Positions 43,991 to 53,085 of a stretch of 53,085 nt of DNA are shown in pieces (the stretch's first letter is position 1; every line of letters starts with the position of its first letter). Source of the DNA: Gnetum montanum (lineage: Eukaryota > Streptophyta > Gnetopsida > Gnetales > Gnetaceae); assembly GCA_015680685.1 (NCBI GenBank), contig MNCI01029688.1, positions 68,774 to 121,858 of the forward strand, read 5' to 3'. A program made the translations under genes and the position numbers. The notes beneath the pieces are model-generated. The model saw only the letters and a list, made by a program, of their open reading frames with translations. It did no database searches and had not been told where the DNA came from.

Positions 43991-44399
43991 ATTCCTAGAC
44001 ATCTATAAATAGATAATAGAACTCCTAGGATTAGCTAATTTCCTAGGAAGGTTGCCAACTTGAATCATATTAGATACCACATGAGTGGAAATAATAGTAT
44101 GGATTTTGGGTGGGATTTGGTTTGAAGGGTTCCTAATGGAATGGTTTGTAGAGGATGAGGTAGGAGCAAGGTGACTTGTTGCCTGAGTCTATGAGGGCTT
44201 AGTAGGGCTATTGGGTTAGAAAAATGATCTTTTATGAGCATGAGGTTCCAAACCACTCAATTGATGAATTGGTTGTAAATTGATGGCCCTAGTAGCATTA
44301 CATTGTTGTAGCTAGGCTAGAAGTTTACCTTGCATGGATGGAGCAATCAACAGCTACGTTGAGGATGGAGGAATAGGTGTAAGAATAGAAGCAGGATAA

Positions 44400-46535
44400 G
44401 GATGAAATGTGGAATGTGGAGAATGATTTCTATGGTATTCAAGAGGATAGTAATGATGTTGGAAAGGAGAAATGTGACTGGAAGAGTCATGTGGAGATAG
44501 GGGTTGCTGAATGTAATACCCATATGTATCTAGCTACTTGTAAGGGTACTGATACCTTGGTGGTGGCATCCCCCATGACTATGGTTGTTGCCATTGTTGA
44601 TACTACTCATACGGTTGTGGTGGAGCTTCATTTGGATAATATTATTGTTGCTAATAAAACTTCCTAGGTTTGCCTTGAGGATAAGGTAATCTTCTAGCTG
44701 TTTATCTTTTTGCTAGTCATGGATTCAAAGCATACACCCCAAACTCTTGTAAGTGTGACACGATGGGGTAGCATCCCTTAGGATGTTCATATTGGCAAAT
44801 GTCACACCCACCATCATCATCTGATTCAATTTCCACAACTTCCTCTACTGCAAAAATCTTTTCCTTACCCCTTTAATTGACATGTTCAACTTTCTTTTGC
44901 CTGCTGCACTTATGATCACTATTTTGTTCTTTGGACTCTTCAGCAATTTTTAGGATAGATTGAAATCTACTATCCATAGAGTCTCATAACTAATCTACCT
45001 TAGCTGAAATTCAAAGGTAAAATTTTGAATCAGCAAGGTTTTTTGGTTCACCACGTCATCAAGTGATGATTCCTCCTCACTATCACAAAATCAGACCTCC
45101 CTCTTGTGAATGGAAGGATCTCAATTGTATTCTTCTACACTTTCACATTTTTTCAACTCTCCTTCTTCTTTTGCTCCTTGCTTGAGTAGCCTTTGGATTT
45201 GATGGGCTCGTAATTCTAATAGTCTTCCTTGGGCATAGATCCCAACAGTTCTCCTTGTTTTAGACTAAAGCCCATCTATGATGTGGCAAAGTTGTTGCTA
45301 CTGAGAGCAACGATGGCTAGGGCATCAATGTAATAAAGAATAATAGCTACTCATGGTGACATCCAAGGAGTCATGTGTTCCTTGCTTCCAACCCTAAATT
45401 TACCTTCTCAGATTAGACACTTGGGAGTATGTTTAATACTTGTCATTAAATAGTTTAAGCATCGTACTCCATCTATGAATTAATTCTTCCTCCAAGGATT
45501 TTTGCTTCTATTATTAGTATCTTGGAAAACAACTTAAGCTTTTGCTAGTTGTTCTCTATGTTTTGTAAGGCACAAGCATTATGAAAAGTGTGAAGATGAT
45601 TTTGTGGATCAAAATTATATCCCCCTCAAACTTGGGTATGTTGTTCATATATAATTATTTAATCTTGCTATCTTTCATGTGCCTTGTTAGAATTCTCACT
45701 ACCTTTGCAATTTTTACCATGTTTAGAGTAGCAAGCAAAGGCTCATCATAGGCATGATCCTAGTGCTTATGATGCCCTTTGCTACCCCTTTGTTCATGGC
45801 GATGGACCTCTCTTGAATGCCCATGCCCTGGATCTTGACTTACTCGATGGTCATTATGATTATCTCGGTCCTATCGATCACCTCCATCACAATTGCACCC
45901 CTTATGATTGCGTTCAGAGCTAGAAGAAGAAGAAGACATTGATGAAGGTGAAGAGAAAGGAGGACTAGCACCATCATGGTGCCTACCACCCCCTCGATCA
46001 TGATCATGCTGCTTACCTACATCCTTGCCATGACTCTTCTCCTTGGATCCCCCTTTGTCATGGGATCCGTTCTTACTAGAACTAGGATTATGTACTGTGG
46101 AATACAAGGTTTGGTTTTTATATCCTTTAATGAATTCAAAGAGAGAAGTCTCTTTGTATGGAAAACCCTCAAAGAAGGATTCTTTCCCTTCACAGACTCA
46201 TAGCATTGCTCTAGCTATCAATCCCTCAAACGTCATGCGTCGATGGGATGATAATCCTTGGTGTCACTATCCTAGATAACATATTCAACATAAAGCCCTT
46301 AGAAGCCCAACTGCATAAGAGTTTGGTGGAGCATTGCAGGAATGGATTGATAGGGTGGCAACACAATGTTGCCCTCCATGTCTCGACATTGTAGTTGTTT
46401 GTCTTAGTGTAGGATGAAGGTGAAATTAGATACATACTCATCAGGATTAAAATATACCACTTTGTATTGTTGGTGCACCTATTGATTTACTCCATTAGAC
46501 TTGGGTAGAGAATCACTCTTGTGAAAAGAAGACAT
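44400..46535 (-). pseudogene. Gag of element B
   Basis: Starts at 46535 with MSSFHKSDSLPKS, like MSSSHKSISPPRN in element C. Blocks shared with C include NFTFILH, EGNIVLPP and SVHNP-type stretches. It is followed by a Lys/His/Arg/Asp-rich segment (46107-45871), a gag core, an acidic region and a proline-rich tail. Numerous stops and frame changes. The gap to protease (43990-44400) is proline-rich tail in broken frames. Confidence 0.65.
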
Positions 46536-46680
46536 CTTGTATATGAAGACAAGAAATGTACTATGCTTTCTTATAATTGTTGTAGTTATTTTTGATGTAT
46601 GATATGACTTTAGGGTTCATTCTAATGATGTTAAATAATTTTTCGCTAAATCCTAGATAGCACACATAACAAACTAAAGG

Positions 46681-46699
46681 TCCTTGGTAATGGTGGCAA
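46681..46699 (-). other. Primer binding site of element B
   Basis: The minus strand after the LTR reads TTGCCACCATTACCAAGGA. Compared with the Athila-type TTGGCGCCGTTGCCGGGGA, most differences are G-to-A. Confidence 0.6.
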
Positions 46700-47589
46700 T
46701 GATGAGCGGTGAGTATACCCTATGGCCAACCATAAGAATTACAAGCATTCAAGTGTAATCTAGTTGAATTCCATAGACTTTAAGTTCCCACGTACACTAG
46801 TTTCAAGACATGAAATCTAATCATGATGATCGTTGTCTTCCTAACTACACTTGTGGAGCTTAGTTGTATGGTTAAGTGTAGTTGAGGCACATGATTTTTA
46901 TTATTTTATATTTTATTCACCTATGATTAATAACAAGTTTAAACTTAATTTATAAAACAATTTAACTAATTTGATTACTAATTAATAACTAACTATCTTA
47001 ACATAAGTATTCAATGCCACTTTCTATACACATTTTGAATGCATACAACACTGTTGGGTTACCAAGCATTAAGTGCTGCTGGGATTGCCAAGTGTTGTAT
47101 GTTATGCTCAAAGTGGTCATACTTATGTGTTTAATCTATTTAGCTTAATTAATTAATTAATTAAAGTCTAACTTATCTTAATTAATTACATAATTAACAA
47201 AAATAGTAAATGTAGAAATAAGTCATTAATCTATTCCAAGTATTGCAAGGTTTGATCAAAATGCTCATCTTTATTGTCATTCACACTACTATGCTTAAGT
47301 ACATCAGTGTTTGAATAAAGATCTATACACTTTTTGACTCTTGCTATGGGCACTTGGAAAATTATTCTAACTCTCAAATGATAAAACTGCAAGAGCTCTG
47401 CTACAACTATGACAAGATATGCTATAAACATGGTGGGTGAGCATGTATTTATAGGTGAAGAAAAACACTACATTGATGAGGCCACATGAATGCATTAAAT
47501 CATGTGTTAATGGGGCCTAGTTGACGAGGCCTAGTCAACAGGGCCTAATTGATGGGGCCAAGTCAACATAGCCAATCCATGATTCATCA
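46700..47589 (-). repeat. 5' LTR of element B
   Basis: 890 bp. On the minus strand it starts TGATGAATCATGG and ends CTCATCA. The TATA box TATAAATA is at 47446-47453. Four GTTGACTAGGCC-like units lie upstream of it (about 47505-47575). The last 100 bases are similar to the end of the A/C LTRs, showing common descent. Confidence 0.85.
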
Positions 47590-47594
47590 CCTTC

Positions 47595-47879
47595 CACATT
47601 ATACCACATCTCTATCAAAACCTTCTACTTAACTAAATGATGAATGTGCTTAGGATTTTGCTACACATCTTCCCAAGAGATATTTGATTTTCTTAACCAT
47701 CACATTCCTTGAAAATACCAACCATAGTCTTATAAATCCTTAAGAACTACTATAGAGAATTTGTCTTGCCTTGAGATATGCAAGCTATGAGTGTATGTAA
47801 TGAATTGGCACAAGGCTTCTACTTCTAAAGGTCATAAATCACTTTCACATAATAACATTAGTGAGGTATTTAAATATTC
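47595..47879. other. No gene seen between element B and LINE fragment
   Basis: AT-rich, no convincing open frame. With 12375-13111 it is the original target region of element B. Confidence 0.4.
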
Positions 47880-48202
47880 ACCTTTAAATCATTAAAAAAA
47901 AGTGTTTTGCACTCTTTCAATACCTTTACAAAGTTTAGCACTAAGTTGAGATCCCCAAACAACACATCCATACAATATAGTAAGATAGATAATAGTTTGA
48001 AAATTTTATTTTTTAACTTTTCGAGCTCATGGTCATAAATCTTTGTACTTACTTTTGCAAGCATATAGAGCTTTAAAATCTCTTGCTATTCTTTCTTTGA
48101 TGCACTTTCCCCAGATGTAATTATTTATATAAATGAGACCTAGATATTTAGAAAAATCTACCATTTTCACATTGATACCTTGAAAATGAAATTTAAAATT
48201 AG
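47880..48202 (-). pseudogene. LINE-type RT fragment, downstream half (L2)
   Basis: The minus strand reads FKFHFQGINVKMVDFSKYLG, then IKERIARDFKALYACKSK and a LLSILLYCMDVLFGD block. This fits the region after the catalytic palm in non-LTR retrotransposon RTs (a YLG motif, a helical stretch, then a PxLLYGxExWG motif). There are stops between blocks. It ends exactly at the LTR of element C. Confidence 0.5.
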
Positions 48203-49077
48203 TGATCGGATGCGATATCGCATGGACCACGATATCGCATCCCTCGTGATATCGCATACGTGATATCACGGGGGATGACGTGATATCATAGGGGACGATG
48301 TGATATTGCATATGCGATATTGTGCTGCGTCACCAAGTCTATAAATAAGAGGTGACTCTCCCTTTTTTCTCATTCTAGGCCTAGACCGTAGCGAAACTCT
48401 GGCAGTTTTACCTCTCCAGAGATAGAATAATTTGCATGTGCCCACAGTAGGGACTCCAAAGTGAATGGATCTTTATTCGAGCAAATATTGTACCTGAACA
48501 CAAGTTTGTGTATGAAAATAAAGATGAACTTCTTGGATAAACCTTGCAATGCATGGACTAGGCTAATTAGGACTTTATTTACTATTATTTATTGTTTATC
48601 ATTTAAATGCTTTATTAGTTAATTAATCTCTCTCAACCCTTCTCCTGTAGTTAAGTGCATTTAGTACGATCGCTTCGAGCACGTGCGTTACGCTTGGTAA
48701 TCCTAGTAATGAATAGCATTTGGTAGCCAAGGTTGCATTGGTTTAGGGTGTGAATGGTAATTGGGAACGGATGATGATGCTAGGTTAATTAAGGCTTAGT
48801 TAGTTAGTTAAAGTTAGTGAATTAGTCTCTTCACCCTTCACATCATTAGCATAGCAGATAAAATAGAAAAGACATAAAAATCACATACCTCAGACTTACT
48901 TAACCATACAACCGTGATAAATACAAGTAAGTCTAGGAAGACAACAAATGATTAACCTTAAGTGTTTCATAAGGCATGTAGGCACTTAGTCTTTGAAGTT
49001 CGACCAGATCGTGCATGTAACTCTTGTATTCGTATGGTTGAGTGTAGGGGTACCTCGCCACTCATCATTGGCACCGT
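48203..49077 (+). repeat. 5' LTR of element C
   Basis: 875 bp from TGATCGG to CTCATCA. U3 has seven or so GATATC-centred palindromic units within 110 bp (48210-48320), the best-preserved block of the three A/C LTRs. TATA at 48340-48347. Confidence 0.8.
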
Positions 49078-49096
49078 TGCTGGGGACTAAGTGTTT
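49078..49096 (+). other. Primer binding site of element C
   Basis: TTGGCACCGTTGCTGGGGA, two bases from the Athila-type TTGGCGCCGTTGCCGGGGA (tRNA-Asp type); both changes are transitions. Confidence 0.75.
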
Positions 49097-49211
49097 GTGC
49101 GCTAAGTAGAACATAGGAAATTATCCACATCGTTGGGAGCTTAAACGAACCCTTAGGGTTAATTAAACAAAAAATTTTATAAAGGTTAATATCACACCGA
49201 ATTAAATCAAG

Positions 49212-51890
49212 ATGTCTTCTTCTCATAAGAGCATTTCACCACCTAGGAATCATACAAGAAACAGTCAGTAGTCTAACACACATAACTATGAACTGCCAGT
49301 TCCTCAAGAGCATCGAGTAGTGTATACTCATCACGATGAGTATGTACCTGATTTTACCTTTATCCTCCATCAAGATGAACAGTTGCGATGGAGAGACTTG
49401 CAAGGTAACATAGTGTTACCTCCAGATCATTCAGTCCCAAACATGATCCTCCGTGCTCTTGCACAGATCATCATGACATAGCTATATGCTGAATATGTTG
49501 TAGGTGATTTAGACATAAAGGATTATCATCCCATAGCTACACAATGTTTAAGGGACTTGAGGCAGGAGAGCCACCACACATTGTTGAAGGGCAAAGGGGT
49601 CCTGCACGTCCTAAGTGAAATTGGAGATGGTGAACCACTTATAACGGGTTCTCCATCAAATGATGTTCCCCTCTTAACGATGATGAGGAGGTGGGGTATT
49701 AGAACCTGTACTCTAAGATACACAACCCTGGTTCTGATCCCCGTGAATGCCAACTGCTCACTCAAGGAATAACAACACATGATAAGGATGGGCACTTGGA
49801 TCATCATCATGATTGGGGCCGTAGCCATAGAAGAGAAGGTAAGAAGCATTATCATGGTGATGGTTCTCCTTTTTATTTCCCTTCATCACATCACTCATCC
49901 TCTCCTTCCACATCTAGGTGCAGCCACAAAAAGCATAATAGTGAGGATAAGGGTAGGAAAAATGAGAAACCTCGACGAGAGAGTCAAGAAAGGGAACATG
50001 GGTAGTTAATTAAATCAAGGCATGAACGAAGGGAAAGTATGGAACAATGCAAACATCATAGACATCATGAGGGAGATGATCATGACAAACCCCTACTAGC
50101 CACCCAAAGTATGCTGGATATTACAGAGGTAGTTAGGATACCTACAAGGCATAAAAAAGATAGTCGGATCAAAAGATTAGATATGAATAATATCCCATGC
50201 TTCGAAGGGGGATACAACGCTAATTCGCAAAATCATTTATAGGCATTCCATGATGCCTGCACTTTGCAAAATATTGAGAATGAATGGCAGAAATTAAAGT
50301 TATTTCCTAGGACACTCATAAAGAAAGCAGAGAGTTGGTACCGGTCCTTAGAACTAGAAACCATTAGGAGATGGAGTACGATGTTAGAATTGTTCAATGA
50401 TAAATACCAAATGTACTCCAGAGTGTCTAACTTGCATAAGCAGATCCAAGGATGAAAGCAGGGTAATGACAAACCCTTGGATGTTGCCATGGGCCGATAC
50501 TATGCATTGTTACATCGTTGCCCAGGCCATGGTTACACACAGCGGGATCAACTCCGCCACCTCATAGATGGGCTAAGGCATGAGACTAGGAGAACCCTTG
50601 GGACTTATGCCCAAGGGAGATTATCTGAGCTTAGATCCCATGAAATTCATTGATTGTTGGAGCAAGTAGCCAAAGAAGAAGGGGAGCTATGGAAAAGAGA
50701 AAGTGTGGAAGAATATAACCGCGATCCTTCCCTTCAGAAGAAGGGAGTAAGATTTTGCGATGAAGAGGATGAGTCACCACTCGAAGAGTTGGTGAATAGA
50801 AAAACCTTGCCATTTCAAAAGCTAACAACTGAAGTGTCGGCTAAGGTGGATCAATTATGGGATTCCTTAGACTCTAGACTTGAAACTGTCCTGAAAATCG
50901 TAGAGGAGTCTAAGAAGGAACGAAGTAGTGACCAAGACAAGAAAAAGCAGAGATATGTAGGTCATGCATGTAACAAAGGTAAGGGAAAAATTACTATCTC
51001 CGATGAGGTTGTGGATTCTGACATAGACAATGATGGTGGATGTGAGATTTTCCAATATGACCATCCTAAAGGATGTTGCCCAACAATCTCACATTTACAA
51101 GAGTATGGGGTGTATGCACTTAACCCAAGACTTAACCAACGGCAGGCTCCCCGAAGGTTACCTTATCCCCAAGGTAACCCAAGATAGTTCCACCAATCAT
51201 TAACGTACTATCCAAGTGGAACTCCACCACAACCCATTAGGCAACATCAGCAGTGGCAACACCCATAGTCATGGGGGATGCCACCACCTAGAAAACAATA
51301 CCCTTACCAGTAACCAGATCCTTATGGCTATTATGTGCATTAGCTGGTTTCTCCAAGTGACTCTATGGGTCACACAACTCCACAACGTTACTACAAGGTT
51401 CGGGAGTATTTTAGGACTCCTTCTCCTCCGGGAGACCCTCCACATACATACCATCCTCAAAATCCACCTGCCACTCTTACACCGGTAGTTCCACTACCAC
51501 CCACTCCAATAATGCAAAGGGAACTCCCCACTCAACCACAACAATGTAATGCTATGAGAGCTATAAACATTCAACCCGTTGCTGGTTCTGGAAACCATAT
51601 AAAGAGAAGACCTTTCTTCAGAACCAAAAGCCCAAACAAGCTCTCACAACCACAAGCAGTTGAGTCTGTGCATGCTCCTCCAACAAATAAGACTTCAGGG
51701 CTCCCTTCAGTCCAACAACAGAGCTTCATGCATATGGTTATGTTAACACATACCATTACCGACTGGATCAAGGTAGGCTGCCTTCCCAGAAAACTCTCTA
51801 ACCCTGGAAGTCCCTTAATCTACCTCCAAGTCACTGGGAACAAACCACATAAGGCTCTTCTTGACTCAGGTTCCAGAGTCAACTTAATCT
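49212..51890 (+). pseudogene. Gag of element C with protease start
   Basis: Starts MSSSHKSISPPRN at 49212. A frame change occurs at about 49680; the rest stays in one frame to 52282, broken by stops (50006, 50240, 50453, 50652, 51185 and others). A His/Lys/Arg-rich stretch (49796-50000) may bind RNA. The gag core at about 50270-50650 has WYRSLE and LHKQIQG. A coiled-coil-like Glu/Lys-rich part follows, then a Cys/His cluster (CEIFQYDHPKGCC, about 51040-51080) that may be a variant zinc knuckle, and a Pro/Gln/Tyr-rich tail. The copy in A1 begins within this tail. Confidence 0.75.
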
Positions 51891-52282
51891 CATGAGAAAT
51901 GTTTCAGGCCTGGAACCTGCCCCCACTAAAGAAGAGTAATATTCAACTAGAGTTGGCTGACCAGTCCATCACCATTCCCTTGGGATTGGTGGAGGACATC
52001 ATTACCACTGTGTGTGGTTGGTCATACCTAGTTGATTTCCTGGTGATAGAAGTCAACAGCAACAAAGGGGACTTCCCAATTATAATGGGAAGGGCATGGA
52101 TGAGTATAATAGACGCATGCCTAGGAATTCACGATCTTTCCTTGGAAATATCTAAGGAAAATATTTATGGAAAGATCAAGAAGAAGAAAGTTTTGTGCAT
52201 CACATACAGTGACTCAGAGGGTGATGATATGGAGGAATGCTCAGCATCTCTTCCATGCAACTGGTATGCCCAAGAAACGTAG
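51720..52282 (+). pseudogene. Protease of element C
   Basis: Continuous with gag. The catalytic motif ALLDSGSRVNLIS is followed at once by a TGA (51893-51895); the rest reads LGLVEDIITTVCGWSY and FPIIMGRAWMSIIDA. Catalytic residues are present. Apart from the stop it is better preserved than the A1 copy. Confidence 0.8.
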
Positions 52283-53085
52283 ATACAATGGTGCTTGTAT
52301 GTAGCAACCACAGAACAAGAGAACACCTAGTGGTTGATAGCTGATCAAGAAAGCAGCCCACCAACATGCATGGAACAAACTGGGGAAACAACTCATGGCC
52401 ACAATGAAGGCATAGATACATTGGAATATGAGCGTCACCAACTTCCACCCCTTAACTTGAAAACATCAATCGATAGAAGTTGGACACTTTTGAAAAATTC
52501 AAATAGGTGCTCATTATTTCAAATCTCTCCCTTTCCATCCAATCATGGGGGAGATGGCCACTTATAATGATCATACAGGGCCCTCAGTTCTTTTACATTT
52601 TTTTTTTACACATTTTTGTTTTGCACATTTTTTTTTTACAAATTTCTTTAACTTTTCTTTTTTTTTGTTTTACAACATCGTTATACTTTTTCATTTTGTG
52701 TGTGTGTGTGTGTGTGTTATCCATCTTGTCAAGTTTGTCATTTAATAAGTGTTCTTCATGATGGTATGAATTGTTTTCCTATTGATTGCTAGTGTTTGGT
52801 TTTACCTTTAAGTTATGATGTTGATACTAAGGTATGTTTCTTTTGATATGATAGGCAATGAGTCCACTTCATCCATTCATTCACAAATTTCTATGGTCTC
52901 TCTTGGCTTGGAACTATACAGCCTCTTTTCCTAATAATAAGAACTATAACGAATCGGTGATTGGGCATTTCTCAAACTAAGGAAGGACTCAAGGATTGAA
53001 AAGGGTGTGACTTTAAGGGAACTTGATGCATTTGTGTTGGCCATTATCTTGGGTTCTTGGATGTTTTCTTCTTGAGTTTTCTTAC
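52283..53085 (+). other. Non-coding tail of element C
   Basis: Matches the start of the A1 tail (about 1127-2000). The sequence ATGGGGGAGATGGCCA at about 52544 corresponds to the post-integrase junction of B. T-rich, with a (GT)n run at about 52697-52716. No gene seen. Confidence 0.6.

Larger units (their letters stand above)
13112..47589 (-). mobile_element. Element B: Athila-like Ty3/Gypsy retrotransposon, split by D and E
   Basis: Two 890-bp LTRs in minus orientation (46700-47589 and 13112-14001) bound the element. The flanks TCTTC (13107-13111) and CCTTC (47590-47594) differ by one base and look like a 5-bp TSD. Minus-strand order: 5' LTR, primer site, gag, protease, RT, RNase H, integrase, long 3' region, polypurine tract, 3' LTR. 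D (38874-42315) interrupts RT and E (20634-38415) interrupts RNase H; without them B is about 13.2 kb. There is no second RNase H between RNase H and integrase, in line with Athila rather than Tat. All genes are riddled with stops. Confidence 0.85.
48203..53085 (+). mobile_element. Element C: gag-protease-only Athila-like LTR element (5' part)
   Basis: 5' LTR 48203-49077, primer site, gag, protease and about 800 bp of tail; the 3' LTR is beyond the window. The left flank ATTAG resembles the flank after the A2 LTR (TTAG). As in A1, protease runs straight into tail sequence that in B follows integrase, so RT, RNase H and integrase are missing. It needs proteins from a related full element such as B to move. 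Confidence 0.8.

Overview
This is gene-poor plant nuclear DNA built almost entirely from old, nested, mostly broken reverse-transcribing elements. There is no intact host gene, rRNA or tRNA gene, and no CRISPR array. Plant Ty3/Gypsy lineages (Athila-like and Tat/Ogre-like), an endogenous caulimovirid and fragments of plant-like xanthine dehydrogenase and YEATS genes point to a seed plant. The depth of decay and nesting would suit a large gymnosperm-type genome, but that is inference. I name the elements A, B, C, D, E and V.

Layout. A (1-12276, + strand) is a composite of two internal regions sharing one LTR. The first carries only the end of gag plus protease; the second is a gag remnant. The shared LTR (3329-8836) is split by V (about 3486-8187, - strand), a partial caulimovirid with protease, RT, RNase H, an intergenic promoter, a tRNA-Met-type primer site and a movement protein. 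Remnants of a LINE-like RT follow A at 12277 and precede C at 48202. B (13112-47589, - strand) is an Athila-like Gypsy element with 890-bp LTRs and a near-perfect TSD. Two insertions split B: D (38874-42315, TSD ATTAG) inside its RT, and E (20634-38415, TSD ACAAC) inside its RNase H. C (48203 to the window end, + strand) is a gag-protease-only relative of A and B.

E is the most interesting object: a 17.8-kb Tat-like element with a tandem-repeat leader, gag, protease, RT, RNase H, a second RNase H and integrase. Between protease and RT lies a complete-looking, eight-exon antisense gene (31750 to 27256, - strand) with its own upstream TATA box. Six of its seven splice junctions keep reading phase. 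Its predicted protein (about 1,050 residues, with one frameshift, one stop and one phase conflict) has an FCP1/NIF-like HAD segment that lacks the catalytic aspartates, a plant-transposon-type domain and a charged, probably coiled-coil tail. A 12-bp palindrome family (AGCGTATACGCT) occurs in the LTRs and in the first intron of the antisense gene, with shorter TTTACGC relatives in the leader and the antisense 5' region.

How the parts fit. B has the full enzyme set. A and C keep related LTRs, gag, protease and the post-integrase tail but lack RT to integrase, so they look like non-autonomous derivatives mobilised by B-type elements. D carries pieces of at least two host genes between TG/CA ends and a 5-bp TSD. 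Inferred order of events: LINE first, then the A/C type insertion and a duplication, then B, then D and E into B; V entered the A LTR at an unknown time.
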